A DNA stretch of 64,000 nt from JANMEB01 sp041745295. Lineage in GTDB: Bacteria; Planctomycetota; Planctomycetia; Pirellulales; Pirellulaceae. A model generated the notes under the pieces. The model was not told the DNA's origin. It did no database searches and saw nothing but the letters and a program-made list of their open reading frames with translations. The translations under genes and the position numbers were made by a program. Location: the NCBI GenBank assembly GCA_041745295.1, contig JBGTJE010000030.1:1-64000 (forward strand). The letters are read 5' to 3'. Position 1 is the first letter of the stretch. The number at the start of each line of letters is the position of its first letter. Below, piece after piece: positions 43,150 to 53,700 of the stretch.

Positions 43150-44058
43150 TTACGCCCGAACCGATGCCGCTGGCCGAGTTCGTATCCCTTGTCGAATGAT
43201 CGCCAGGATCCGCTCGCGCTCTTGACCGACAAGGGGTAAACGCGGGGCGCGAACGGTTTCGGTTCCGTAACCGCATTCTTGGACGGCGAGCTTGATGTAC
43301 TGCACAAGCTTGACGTGTGTGTCTAAGTGCAGCAGGGGCATATACCAGCGGTACACAGTGCGGGCTTCCTCGAAACGGCCCGCAGCGGCCAAGTCCCAGA
43401 GCAGGCGGTTCTCGGCTGGAAAAGCATTCACCAATCCGGAAATCCAACCGACGGCCCCCAACACAATGCTTTCAAGCACCAAATCATCGACGCCGCAAAA
43501 TAGCAAGAATCGATCGCCGCACACGTTTTTGATATCGGTGATTCGACGGACGTCTTCGGACGATTCTTTGATGGCGACAAACTTGGCTTCGTCGGCGAGC
43601 TCCAGAAACTGTTCGGGCACGATATCGACTGTGTACGAAATCGGGTTGTTGTAGATCATGATCGGTAGATCGCTGGCTTGGGCGACGGTCCGAAAATGCG
43701 CGATGGTTTCGCGCGGGTCTGACTTGTAGACCATCGCCGGCAGGACCATCAATCCGTCAGCGCCAGCGGCTTGAGCATCTGCCGCAAATCGGCAAGCCAG
43801 GCGGGAAGTGTATTCGGCGACACCCGAGAGGACCGGCATCCGCCCCGACACGTGATCGACCGTCGCCCGCAATAAATCCAATTTTTCGCTGTAATCCAGC
43901 GAGCAGTTTTCGCCGACTGTGCCGAGCATGATCAGCCCGTGAATTCCCGCGTCGATCATCGCATCGATGTGCTTGAGCGTGCCGTCAATATTCAGCGACT
44001 GATCCCTATGGAATTGAGTCGTCGCGGCAGGGAACACGCCTTTCCAAGTGACTTGCAT
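43150..44058 (-). CDS. DapA-family lyase, probable pyrroline-4-hydroxy-2-carboxylate deaminase
   Basis: A 302-residue Schiff-base enzyme. K164 in FVAIKESSEDV and Y136 in LPIMIYNNP match the DapA/NAL active site; the GTVGENCSLDYSEK stretch is at residues 46-59. In hydroxyproline catabolism, a DapA-like enzyme converts the pyrroline product of the dehydrogenase to alpha-ketoglutaric semialdehyde. The gene is on the same strand as the other three steps, although about 2.6 kb of unrelated sequence lies between. Other DapA relatives act on different substrates, but the neighbouring enzymes make this role the best guess. Confidence 0.75.
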   Translation of the reverse strand: MQVTWKGVFPAATTQFHRDQSLNIDGTLKHIDAMIDAGIHGLIMLGTVGENCSLDYSEKLDLLRATVDHVSGRMPVLSGVAEYTSRLACRFAADAQAAGADGLMVLPAMVYKSDPRETIAHFRTVAQASDLPIMIYNNPISYTVDIVPEQFLELADEAKFVAIKESSEDVRRITDIKNVCGDRFLLFCGVDDLVLESIVLGAVGWISGLVNAFPAENRLLWDLAAAGRFEEARTVYRWYMPLLHLDTHVKLVQYIKLAVQECGYGTETVRAPRLPLVGQERERILAIIRQGIRTRPAASVRA

Positions 44059-44576
44059 GTCTGGGCCTGACTTCCAAGATGGTTTGGCGGCTGTCTAGCA
44101 GCTCGTTGATTAATGTGGTACGACGCTCCGCGTCGTGTCTCGCGAAACGTGATTATTGGGAAACCTATCGATCCTTGGGTAGTGGGTCAGTTTCTTTGTA
44201 GCCATCATCGCTCCGCGTGATGAGAGCAGCCCCGGCGGGCGATTTCCAGCGTAATTCGAAATCGATTTCCTCTCGCGGAGCGAGAGGGCTACTATCCATT
44301 GGCAAACTGTCCCCCTATCGATCCTTGCGACGCGGAGCGTCGCACCACACTTACTTCAATTGACTCCTGGAGGCTGTTTTCAGCGAAAAGTACGACTGCC
44401 CAACAACGGCCGATTGGGCTATAATCTGGGCTCCATAATGTAATAAATGTAATACGCGGGCAATCGCCCGCGGACTGACTTCGGTCGCCTAATTCGGCAC
44501 GTTCGCGCCGGCGCCATCTCAAGTCGGCAGCATTTTTTGCGGTCCCGTAAGACTCCGCGCTCGTCGCGGGTATTTC
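44059..44576. repeat. Spacer with clustered CTCCGCG hairpins
   Basis: Several palindromes: GACGCTCCGCGTC (44125), ATCGCTCCGCGTGAT (44208), CTCGCGGAGCGAG (44275) and GACGCGGAGCGTC (44330). ATCGATCCTTG occurs twice, near 44167 and 44318. No gene is seen in this stretch of over 500 bases; short frames have no conserved features. It includes the upstream region of typA. Confidence 0.6.
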
Positions 44577-46409
44577 ATGTCCGAACTAACTCGCAACGAA
44601 ATCCGCAATATTGTCATCATTGCCCACGTCGACCATGGCAAGACGACGCTGGTCGATTGCCTTCTTCGGCAAAGCGGCCAGTTTCGCGAAGCGCAATTGC
44701 GCGGCGACCAAATCCTCGACACCAATGACTTGGAGCGCGAGCGCGGGATCACGATTTTGGCCAAAAACATCGCGCTCGAATATCGCGGAATCAAGATCAA
44801 CATCATTGACACGCCCGGGCACGCTGATTTCGGCGGCGAAGTCGAACGGGTGCTCAAGATGGCCGACGGTGCATTGCTGCTGATCGACGCCGCCGAAGGG
44901 CCGATGCCTCAAACGAGATTCGTACTCAGCAAAGCCCTCGCATCCGGGTTGAAGCCCATAATCGTCGTCAATAAGATCGATCGACCCGACGGACGACCGA
45001 TTCAAGTCCTGAACGAGGCCCACGAGCTGATCGTCGAACTCGGCGGCGAATCGTTCATTGAAGACTTTCATTACCTATTCATGTCAGGTCGACTAGGGTT
45101 CGCCAAGCGCGAGCTTGCCGATCCGAACGACGACATGCGCCCGCTGTTGGACTCGATCGTGCAATACGTCTCGGGACCGCGCATCGGCAACGTCGACAAG
45201 TTCCAAATGCAAGTTGCGAATATCGACTGGTCCGAGTTCGTTGGCCGCATCGCGATCGGGCGAATTTTTTCCGGCCAAGTGCAACGCGGTCAAAATATCG
45301 TCATGATGCAGGCCGACGACAAGCAAACCCCCGCCAAGATCGCGTCGCTGCATGTGTTCGACAAATTGGGACGGGCGGAAGTTGAATCGGCATCCGCGGG
45401 CGATATCGTCGCGATTGTTGGCTTGGAAGGGGTGGAGATCGGCGATACGATCGTCGACGTCGATCACTTGCAAGCCATGCCTCGGATCAAAGTCGATGAA
45501 CCGACTCTCGAAATGATCTTTACGATCAATAGTTCGCCGCTGTCCGGGCGCGACGGCAAGTATGTCACAGGACGCCAGGTCCGCGAACGCTTACTGCGTG
45601 AATTGGAGCGCAACGTCGCGCTGCGCGTGCGTACGGTGGACGGCTCGGATGCGTTCATGGTCGCCGGCCGCGGCGTGTTGCACTTGGCGATCTTGATCGA
45701 GACGATGCGCCGCGAAGGCTTTGAACTGTCCGTCGGCAAACCGCAAGTGGTTTACAAGACGATCAATGGCGTTCGCTGCGAACCGTTTGAGTCGCTCGTC
45801 GTCGAAGTCCCTACCGAAAAACTCGGCGCGGTGATGGAAATGATTGGCCAGCGGCGCGGCGAATTAATCCAAATGCACACCCGCGATTTGTACACCCATG
45901 CCCTGTTTTCGATGCCGGCGCGCGGACTCATCGGAATGAGAACGCGCATGCTTAATGCAACCCAAGGTACGGCCGTCATGCACCATCGATTTCTCGAGTA
46001 TCGGCCGGCGGAAGGAATAATCACCGGGCGCACCAACGGCGTCATGGTCTCGATGGCGCACGGTCGGGCGGTGGGTTTCGCGCTTTTTAATTTGCAAGAA
46101 CGCGCAGAAATGTTCGTCTCCCCCGGCGACGAAGTCTACGAAGGCATGATCGTTGGCGAGAATAGTCGCGACAATGACTTACCGGTCAATCCGACCAAAG
46201 AGAAGAAGCTCACCAACGTTCGGGCGTCGGGCAGCGACGAAAATATTCTGCTCAAACCCCCCAAACAATTCACGCTCGAAGCGGCGTTGGAGTACATTCA
46301 AGACGACGAATTGGTGGAAATCACGCCAACGACGATTCGCTTGCGTAAATTCGTTTTGCGCGAAGCCGATCGACGCCGCTTGGGTCGCGCCCCAGTCGCC
46401 ACAGTGTAA
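44577..46409 (+). CDS. typA: Ribosome-associated GTPase TypA/BipA
   Basis: Translation GTPase involved in ribosome assembly and stress adaptation. It has 610 residues, the usual length. G1 AHVDHGKTTL, ERERGITI, DTPGHADFGGEV and NKIDRPDGRP are present. The C-terminal half has GRRGELIQMHTRD-like sequence (GQRRGELIQMHTRDL) and PARGLIGMRTRML, diagnostic of TypA. The start at 44577 begins MSELTRNEIRNIVIIAH. A PQQ-type propeller gene follows 186 bases downstream. Confidence 0.97.
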   Translation: MSELTRNEIRNIVIIAHVDHGKTTLVDCLLRQSGQFREAQLRGDQILDTNDLERERGITILAKNIALEYRGIKINIIDTPGHADFGGEVERVLKMADGALLLIDAAEGPMPQTRFVLSKALASGLKPIIVVNKIDRPDGRPIQVLNEAHELIVELGGESFIEDFHYLFMSGRLGFAKRELADPNDDMRPLLDSIVQYVSGPRIGNVDKFQMQVANIDWSEFVGRIAIGRIFSGQVQRGQNIVMMQADDKQTPAKIASLHVFDKLGRAEVESASAGDIVAIVGLEGVEIGDTIVDVDHLQAMPRIKVDEPTLEMIFTINSSPLSGRDGKYVTGRQVRERLLRELERNVALRVRTVDGSDAFMVAGRGVLHLAILIETMRREGFELSVGKPQVVYKTINGVRCEPFESLVVEVPTEKLGAVMEMIGQRRGELIQMHTRDLYTHALFSMPARGLIGMRTRMLNATQGTAVMHHRFLEYRPAEGIITGRTNGVMVSMAHGRAVGFALFNLQERAEMFVSPGDEVYEGMIVGENSRDNDLPVNPTKEKKLTNVRASGSDENILLKPPKQFTLEAALEYIQDDELVEITPTTIRLRKFVLREADRRRLGRAPVATV

Positions 46410-46421
46410 GCGACTTCATTC

Positions 46422-46465
46422 GTTCCCTCGCCCTCGCTTCGGGGGAGAGGTCTGGGTGAGGGGCT
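46422..46465. repeat. Dispersed GC-rich hairpin (CCCTC/GAGGG family)
   Basis: GTTCCCTCGCCCTCGCTTCG followed by GGGGAGAGGTCTGGGTGAGG. Same family as copies at 1662, 25824, 57297 and 60617. It lies shortly after typA. Confidence 0.6.
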
Positions 46466-46595
46466 GTTTGAGTTTTCGGATTGGCTCGATTTCGTGCGCA
46501 TTGAACACGCGCCCCCATGTCGGCGATAATACTCTGCAGACTTCATATGTGAATCTGCGATACACTAACCTCGATTTTCTGGATCGGAGTCAGCG

Positions 46596-47840
46596 ATGAT
46601 TATTTTTTCCCGCAATCTGACCGCCGTCTTACTCTTGTTTGCCTTCGCTGAAACTACCTTTGGCCAGACCTGGAACCAATGGCGCGGGCCGAGCCGCGAT
46701 GGAACCGTCGATCAAGCGTCCACGCCTCAGACCTGGCCCGAATCGTTTGGCGTGGCTTGGCAAACCGAAGTGGGCGAAGGGTACTCTTCCCCGGTCGTTG
46801 ATGATAACAGGGCGTATATCCACTCGCGGGTCGATCCCAACGAAGTCGTCCTGGCCGTGGATTTGACGACCGGTGATGTGAAATGGAAGCAATCCTATCC
46901 CGCCAGCTTCAACAAGAACCAATACGCGATGCAAATGGCCAAAGGGCCGAACTCGACGCCGCTGATAGCCGAGGGCCGGCTCTTTACCATGGGTGTTACG
47001 GGTGTGTTGATCGCTTGGAATACCGACGATGGAAAGCAGCTTTGGCGGAATGACTATTCCAAAACCGTCGACACGACGAAGCTGTTTTGCGGTACCTCGG
47101 CTTCGCCGCTGATGGTCGACGGCCGACTGATCGTCCAAGTCGGAAGCGACGTTCACGGCGGTCAAATCTTGGCCCTCGAACCAGCCACCGGCAACGAAGT
47201 CTGGAAGTGGACTGGCACGGGCCCCGGATACTCATCGGCGATTGAAATTGCGGCAGGCGATTCGAAACAGATCGTGACGATGACCGACAATTCAATCGTC
47301 GGGCTGGAGGCGGCGTCGGGTCAAGAACTCTGGTCGATCCCGTTTCCCGACGAATGGCAAGAGAACATCGTGACCCCGCTGTGGACGGGATCGCTCTTGG
47401 TAATTTCCGGGACGCGGCAAGGAACGCATGCCTACAAACTGGAACGCGAGGGTGATGCTTGGAAGGCTACTCAGGCATGGGAAAATCGCAAAGTCGCGAT
47501 GTACATGAGTTCGCCCGTGTTGGGTGATGGATTGATCTACGGTCATTCGGCTCGCTCGAAGGGACAATTCGTCGCACTGGATGCCGCGACCGGTGAAACG
47601 CGATGGTCGAGTCCCGGCCGCGACGGCGATCATGCCTCGGTGTTATTGACGCCGCAACACGTCGTGTTGCTGACCAACGATGCAAAACTCGTCGTCGCAG
47701 ATCGTGGCAACAAAGAATTTCACGAATTCAAAAAGTACCAATTGACGGCCAAACAAACTTGGTCGATGCCCGTGCTGCTCGGCGGCGATCTGCTCGTGCG
47801 CGACGAGCAGCAGCTCGTCCGGATGAGCCCAAAACAATAG
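46596..47840 (+). CDS. Exported PQQ-type beta-propeller protein
   Basis: A 414-residue paralogue of the protein at 29642. The signal peptide MIIFSRNLTAVLLLFAFAET is followed by QTWNQWRGPSRDGT, the usual start of the mature propeller. Repeated blades include VLAVDLTTGDVKWKQSY, LIAWNTDDGKQLWRND, ILALEPATGNEVWKW and FVALDAATGETRWSS. A GGAG sequence precedes the ATG at good spacing. Function unknown. It follows typA, just as its paralogue follows fusA. Confidence 0.87.
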   Translation: MIIFSRNLTAVLLLFAFAETTFGQTWNQWRGPSRDGTVDQASTPQTWPESFGVAWQTEVGEGYSSPVVDDNRAYIHSRVDPNEVVLAVDLTTGDVKWKQSYPASFNKNQYAMQMAKGPNSTPLIAEGRLFTMGVTGVLIAWNTDDGKQLWRNDYSKTVDTTKLFCGTSASPLMVDGRLIVQVGSDVHGGQILALEPATGNEVWKWTGTGPGYSSAIEIAAGDSKQIVTMTDNSIVGLEAASGQELWSIPFPDEWQENIVTPLWTGSLLVISGTRQGTHAYKLEREGDAWKATQAWENRKVAMYMSSPVLGDGLIYGHSARSKGQFVALDAATGETRWSSPGRDGDHASVLLTPQHVVLLTNDAKLVVADRGNKEFHEFKKYQLTAKQTWSMPVLLGGDLLVRDEQQLVRMSPKQ

Positions 47841-47862
47841 TCAACGACGGCGCTGGGACTGA

Positions 47863-47936
47863 TCGTTTAACGCCAAGCCGTAGGCGCCTGCATTTTCTTC
47901 TTCGCTGTCCGGCGCCTTCGGCTTGGCGTTAAACGA
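47863..47936. repeat. Long hairpin repeat, family shared with 11527-11587
   Basis: Arms TCGTTTAACGCCAAGCCGTA and GGCTTGGCGTTAAACGA flank a T-rich middle and inner GGCGCC. It lies between convergent genes and could end transcription. Confidence 0.6.
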
Positions 47937-47986
47937 GGTCGATGCATATTCCCGGACACTATTTCGCCATCGCCGAATCCTCCGAA

Positions 47987-48889
47987 TTATTCCGCACTCG
48001 GCTCATCGGCCGATTTGAGCCACGGATTTTGCCAGCTTCCCCACTGCTGGAGGTAACTATCGAAGACGGGATGTTGATCGGCTCGCGCCTGGAGCCATTG
48101 TCTGGCCTCTTCGACCAGTTGCTGTTCGCGTTCCAAGCTGAGGTGGCCAGTCACGACGTTGAATCGCAAGAAGATGAAGTACGTGTCCAGAACGTCACAG
48201 CGGCAATAATCGTTGATCTTCGCCAATTCGCCCACGGCGAATAGATCCTGAACCATGTGGCCGGCGATGTCCATTTTCCCAGGCTTGCCCAAAAGATTGG
48301 CGACCAAATTCAAGCCACCGCTGAATCGCGTGGCACCAAAATTGGTCAACAAATCATGCAAATCAAAGTGTGCGGATTGGTTATAGCGATTTCGCTTTTG
48401 GTCATACGTGCGATCGTTGAGATTAAACCAAGCGGGGATGCTCACACCGTAGCGGAACGCAGCCAATTCGAGCAGCGGTATATCGAACGAGCGACCGTTG
48501 AAGCTAACCAACGTCGGCATGTCGTACTTGAACCAACCGCGCCAGAAATTCTCGGTAATCACGTGGGGGCGGTACTTCGGTTCGTCGAGCGTCACGACGT
48601 CTAACAATTCGTACTCCGCGCTGACTTTCGCAATCGCAACGGCAACCGGAATTTGAAACGTATACGGAATAAAATCCGTTTCATACTTGTCGAACAACTC
48701 TTGGCGATAACGATCGACGGCAGAATCGGCGTCGTAGTTCTTATCGGGATAACGAATCCGCGAAACCAAGTGGCCGTCCGCCACGCTTTCCACGTCGAAA
48801 ATCAGAAATTTTGGTTCTAGGTTGGTCAATCGGCATTCCTCAACGCAGCGCCCTGATTCCGTGCATTCGATCGGTAACGAATCTCGCAT
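47987..48889 (-). CDS. Predicted 3'-5' exonuclease, PolB-like
   Basis: A 300-residue protein of the DEDD exonuclease fold (DNA_pol_B_exo2-like). D32 and E34 in LIFDVESVADG, the second Asp in SFNGRSFDIPLLE and the DY-region Asp in NDYCRCDVLDTYFIF fit the DEDD pattern. About 20 residues at the N-terminus precede the fold and have several Cys (ECTESGRCVEEC). The likely role is DNA or RNA 3' processing or repair in the cytoplasm. No partner gene is adjacent. A GTT-rich repeat sits downstream. Confidence 0.75.
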   Translation of the reverse strand: MRDSLPIECTESGRCVEECRLTNLEPKFLIFDVESVADGHLVSRIRYPDKNYDADSAVDRYRQELFDKYETDFIPYTFQIPVAVAIAKVSAEYELLDVVTLDEPKYRPHVITENFWRGWFKYDMPTLVSFNGRSFDIPLLELAAFRYGVSIPAWFNLNDRTYDQKRNRYNQSAHFDLHDLLTNFGATRFSGGLNLVANLLGKPGKMDIAGHMVQDLFAVGELAKINDYCRCDVLDTYFIFLRFNVVTGHLSLEREQQLVEEARQWLQARADQHPVFDSYLQQWGSWQNPWLKSADEPSAE

Positions 48890-49120
48890 TTGGCGTTAGC
48901 AACGTCAAGCGATTCGGTAGAAGTCGTTTCAAGAACTAGATTCAATTGCCACAGAATCCACGTAGGGTGGCACAAATGCACAGCATCAAGACTCCCGATT
49001 CGGGACGCTACGGAAGTTGGTTCTGGACGAACGCCAGCACCAAACTGATAATGATTGTCCATCAGCGTTGACCGTGCTTTTTCACGATCCCAATCGATAA
49101 CTAAAAACAGGGGAACGAAT

Positions 49121-49786
49121 ATGACTCGACTCGGTATGGTTTTGGCTTGGGCAATGTCGACCGCAAGTGCCGTTTGCGGTTTGGCTCAAGACGACGAAAG
49201 TGACAAGAAATCGACGCCGGCCGCCCTGAAGTTCACCGTCAAGAACATCGACGGCGAGGACGTCGAGTTGGCCAAGTACTACGGCAACGTAGTCCTGGTC
49301 GTCAACGTGGCCAGTAAGTGCGGACTCACGCCGCAATACAAAGGCCTCGAAGAACTCCACGACAAGTACGCGGAGAAGGGACTCTCGATCCTAGGTTTTC
49401 CCTGCAACCAGTTCAAAAATCAAGAACCGGGAACAGAGCAGGAGATCAAGGCATTTTGTAGCACGAAGTACGACGTTTCGTTCGACATGTTCTCCAAAAT
49501 CGATGTCAATGGCGACAATCGTAACGGGTTGTATAAGCTGCTGGCGAATACGGAAACTAAGCCCGAGGGTTCGGGAAACATATCTTGGAATTTTGAGAAA
49601 TTCCTGATTGATCGGCAGGGGAATGTGATCGCTCGCTATTCGCCCAAGACGACTCCCGACGATAAAGAATTCGTCAAGGCGATCGAGACGGCGCTCGCGG
49701 AATCCCGACCGGACGATGCTCCACCCACGAGCGACGGCCAACAAGCAAAAACTTCGCAGCCCGCCGCCCATCGCGCCATCAAATAG
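49121..49786 (+). CDS. Exported glutathione peroxidase-like protein
   Basis: A 221-residue thiol peroxidase. A signal peptide (MTRLGMVLAWAMSTASAVCG) precedes the mature part, so it probably works in the periplasm, where a thioredoxin-like reductant is more likely than glutathione. Catalytic residues: C67 in VASKCGLTPQY, Q97 in FPCNQFKNQEP and W156 in ISWNFEKF. An AGGGGA ribosome-binding sequence precedes the ATG; an in-frame start at 49055 was rejected. The C-terminus has a Pro/Ser/Gln-rich tail. A hairpin terminator follows 30 bases after the stop. Confidence 0.9.
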   Translation: MTRLGMVLAWAMSTASAVCGLAQDDESDKKSTPAALKFTVKNIDGEDVELAKYYGNVVLVVNVASKCGLTPQYKGLEELHDKYAEKGLSILGFPCNQFKNQEPGTEQEIKAFCSTKYDVSFDMFSKIDVNGDNRNGLYKLLANTETKPEGSGNISWNFEKFLIDRQGNVIARYSPKTTPDDKEFVKAIETALAESRPDDAPPTSDGQQAKTSQPAAHRAIK

Positions 49787-49815
49787 TGTTGGGCCGAGCC
49801 TCACAACATCAGCCG

Positions 49816-49838
49816 CCGGGCGCTAGCCCCCGGTTTTT
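49816..49838 (+). terminator. Probable intrinsic terminator after the peroxidase gene
   Basis: CCGGG (49816-49820) and CCCGG (49829-49833) flank a GCTAGC centre, followed directly by five T (49834-49838). The GGGCGCTAGCCCCCGG type also occurs as a dispersed repeat in planctomycetes. Confidence 0.6.
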
Positions 49839-49906
49839 GCCCTGACCGTCGATTCCATAACTGGACGCCAGCGCGTTTCGGCTGATGAAGATCGCGCCCA
49901 CGCAGC

Positions 49907-50653
49907 TCAGAACTCCAGTGTATCCCCGTCGTTGGGGATCACGATGTTGGCGAAAATTTTTCGCGCCGCCGCCATATTTAACATCGTCAGATCCAAATCA
50001 AGCGGATTGGTGTGCACCAACGCCAGTCGTTTCACCTGGGCGTGTCGCGCCACTTCGACGACTGGCGTCAAACAACTATGTCCGGTGATGCACGCCCGTT
50101 CTTCCTCGCCATCGGGAAAATAACATTCGTGAACCAGCAAATCGACTTGACGGATCTTGGACACATAATCGGCATCTAAAGCGGCAGTAGTATCGGTGAT
50201 GTACGCCAAGGACTGCCCCGGCCAGTCCAAACGGAATCCCACGCTTCCGCAAGGATGATTCAATGGGATCGACGTCAATCGGCCGCCGCGCGGCAGTTCC
50301 ACAGGGCAATCGCTCAACAGTGGTCGAAAGTCGATGGGCGGCAGAAGCGGAAATAGCTGCTCGTGAAACAAATGATCGCGTAGAGCATTTATCTTAGCGG
50401 GTTCGGCATACACACTTACGCTCTGGATTGCCTTCTCGTACAAGACATCGAAAAGAAACGTCAAGCCGATCGAGTGGTCCAAATGGGCGTGCGTCACGAA
50501 AATCGCAAGCGATTGCGTCTGTATCAAGTCCCGTGCTCGAAACGTGCCCGTGCCCGCGTCGAGCAAAACTCCAATTTCAGGCAACATCAAACAAGCAGTC
50601 TGCCTGCGATCGTTCGGGTGGTAACCGGTTGTGCCGAGAAAATGAAGTCGCAT
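49907..50653 (-). CDS. MBL-fold metallo-hydrolase (ribonuclease Z-like)
   Basis: A 248-residue hydrolase. The metal motif HxHxDH is at residues 55-60 (VTHAHLDHS), GVLLDAGTGTF at about 28-38, and the C-terminal Asp/His ligands are in AYITDTTAALD and LVHTNPLD. The fold resembles tRNase Z, cyclic-nucleotide phosphodiesterases and related hydrolases; the exosite of true RNase Z is not clear. The substrate is unknown. It is convergent with the peroxidase and sits 74 bases after the AsmA-like gene on the same strand. Confidence 0.8.
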   Translation of the reverse strand: MRLHFLGTTGYHPNDRRQTACLMLPEIGVLLDAGTGTFRARDLIQTQSLAIFVTHAHLDHSIGLTFLFDVLYEKAIQSVSVYAEPAKINALRDHLFHEQLFPLLPPIDFRPLLSDCPVELPRGGRLTSIPLNHPCGSVGFRLDWPGQSLAYITDTTAALDADYVSKIRQVDLLVHECYFPDGEEERACITGHSCLTPVVEVARHAQVKRLALVHTNPLDLDLTMLNMAAARKIFANIVIPNDGDTLEF

Positions 50654-50727
50654 TGAAATCGCAACGAGTCCGCGTGGCCCTGCCGACCATGATGATAACC
50701 GATTTCGCGCGCCGCGAACTTCGACCC

Positions 50728-53700
50728 CTATTTCCTTGGCACCAGCAAACGATCGAGGCCTTTGATCAAACTGCCTTCGACGGACTTTTGCAGCGAATCC
50801 CCAATCGGCGGCAGTTGGGTCGACGAAGCCGGCTGGGCCGGGACGCCCGCCGCTCCCGCCTGCGTCTGCGGTAAATTCTTTTGCAATGCGTCGTTCAAAA
50901 TTCCGTTGAGCCGGGACTCGATTTGGCCACCGGCTGCCTTTTGAAACATCTGCGTCGATAACCTTGCCAGGGCACGTTGATCGATCCGCGGTTGTGCCAA
51001 TGTTCCGCTGATCGGAACTTGAATCGACGAACCCTTCAAACTCGCGAGCGCGGGCTGCTTTTGAATCCAGCCTTCCAAGATCGGAATCTCGGCGACCAAA
51101 TTTAACGAGCTGTCTGCGCCGATCGCGCCGCGCGTCGTCACTGGGACTCCGCCGATGTTCATCGTCATGTGTTCATGGACGATCTGTTGCTGGTCCAATT
51201 TGAAACCAATTTGTTGCGGTGGCAGTTGCAGCCAAGCGGCCGATTCGGTTGAAGCCGCACCGGGCAATGCGGCTGACTTCAGCAACGTCTCCAGTGGGTT
51301 GCCGTCGGCCATTTGCTTGACGGTGTTGACCAGCTGCACCAGCTGTTGTCCCAGCGGACCTGGCTCGATGGTGGCTTGGTCGATGATCAATTGTCCCGAG
51401 CCCCGTCCCGCCAAAGGCTGGCTGAGCGGGATTTGCACTCCGTCGGCGACCAGGGAGAAGCGGCCGCGGGCACGCGTTGCTTCAGCTAAAAGCGGCGCGA
51501 CGTACTTGAGCCAGCTCTGGCACATCTCGGGCGTCAGTTCGACGGATTCCAACATCGTTCCGCGGGGAAAGACCAATTGCGGGTCGCCGCGCAAGTCGAG
51601 CAAGGGATTGAAATGCACTTTGCCAGGGCCGATTTGAATTTGCGGATTATCGAAACCCAATACCGCGTCGTTCAAATTTGCCTTAAGCGTTGCGGGGCCA
51701 ATCGCCATGCCGAGCATTTGGCCGCTTTCCCAACTGGCCGAAGTTTCTGCGACGAGTTGCCGACTGATGAGCGCTGTGTTGTTAGGATCGGTGGAAAACA
51801 GCGGCCCCTGGACGCGGAATGATTCCGCACGCGGCTGGCCGCGCAATTCGATTTGCCGGCCGGTAAAACCTTGAGCGATCGCCGAAATGGCTTCCCAATT
51901 GGGAACCCATTGACCCGTCAAATCGAGCGTAAACGAACGTCCGACATCGCTAACGGATCCTTGACCATCCAACTGCAGGGCTTTGGATTGGAGGTTGACG
52001 CGTGGGAGATGAATCGTGTCCCAGGTCGAGTTGATCTCCAACTGCGATTGCAATTGGGCCGTTGGTTCTTGCCACAAGACTTCCCACGGATTCGCGTTGG
52101 CGGACTGTCCGGGCTTCAACTTGGCGGCGGTCAAGTCCACGATCTTGCTTTGGACCGAACCCGCGACGGCGCCGGGAATCGGCGTCAGTTGTACCGTTCC
52201 CTCGGCCGAACCGAACCAGTGGACCGATTCGGGTCCTTGGCCGATGCCAAACCATTGGGAAACTTTGTTGACGTCAGCCCGATACGCGACATCTCCGGTG
52301 AGTTGGAACCCATTGGCGTCGAAAATCAAATCCACATTGGCGCCGCGTCCGGCGAACGACGAACTCGTGAGCGTAATCTCCGCGAATTGCACCCGCAGCG
52401 CTTGCCAATCCAGCGACACGTCGCCTTGGCCGGTGACCTTCGGCTCGCGAATCTGCGAGCCGAAGCCATTGAACGTGAATTCGCCGAGTTCATACCGGGC
52501 GTTCTGTAATCGAAGTGACGAGACGTTGAGCGTCGCGTCTCCGCTCAAGATCAACGTTCCGGCGGCGCGGAAATCTAATTTCGGTAACACGGGCCCGAGT
52601 CGCTGCAACCACGAATCCAATCCACCGCTGGCACTGCAATCGGCGAGAAGTGTCGTGTTCCAGTTCGGATTCTCGATCGGTTGCGTCAGTCGTGCTTCAA
52701 GCCGATCATTACCGGCGACAAAATCCAATTTACCGGAATCGATTCGGACCCCTCCCGCACGCGAAGCCTCGCCACTGGCCGTAAATTGAACGTCGGCTAA
52801 AGGTTCCGCAAAGCGGTCGAAGCCGGGCAAGGCGATGACCAGTGATTCGAATTTGCACGTGCCTTCGAGCGTGATCGGCCAAGTCGCCTCCGCCAAGGCC
52901 GCTTGGGGCATATTCCACTTTACGTTTCCATCGAATCGGCCGGCCAATTCGGTCTCGCCTAACGAGAAAAACTGCTCCAGCTCGGTCTGTAGCTTGCCGA
53001 GGTCCCCCGCCGCCCGAACGAGTCCCGTTTGAATATCGCTTTGGCCGTTGATCGAAATGGAATTCGTGTCGACTTGCATCGATTCGAGCATCGTCCGTGG
53101 ACCATTTTGAACCAAGGCCGCCGACACGCGGATCGGCTTGGTCCAACGAATGACCTGTCCATCGTGAACGCCTGCAAAATCTGTCGCTTCGCCGTCGACG
53201 AGAAAACGCCGCCGGCCTCCTTCCATTCGACTGAAGGACTGAAACACCAGATTGGCTTTCTGAATTTGTACGCCCGGCCGCAACCGCAAAGTGGTCGGAA
53301 GCATTTGTGTCAACCGCGCCAAGTCGACCCTTCCACCGGCTTGAAAATCAGTTTCCGGCAAGGGTCCGCCGGTCAAAGACTGCACAATGGTCTGCAAATC
53401 GATCGCGCCGGTGGCTTCGACGGACGCGAACTCCGTTTGGCACTTGAATTGATCCGCCGATAGTTTGGAATCGGCAAGTTTGATTTGACCCGAAGCAAGC
53501 ATTTCCTGGACCACCAAACGATCCGCGTTCAACCATTGGGGGGCAGCCAAGGCGAATTGGTTTAGGCGGACATTGGCCAAGTCGACGACGGCCGACTGGC
53601 CACCTTGCGTCCAAGTTAGCGTGGCGTCGCCGGCAAGCTGGCCTTGGCACTCGACCGTCTGCCCCAAACGGGACAGAGCCAAGGCGACGATATCCGTCGG

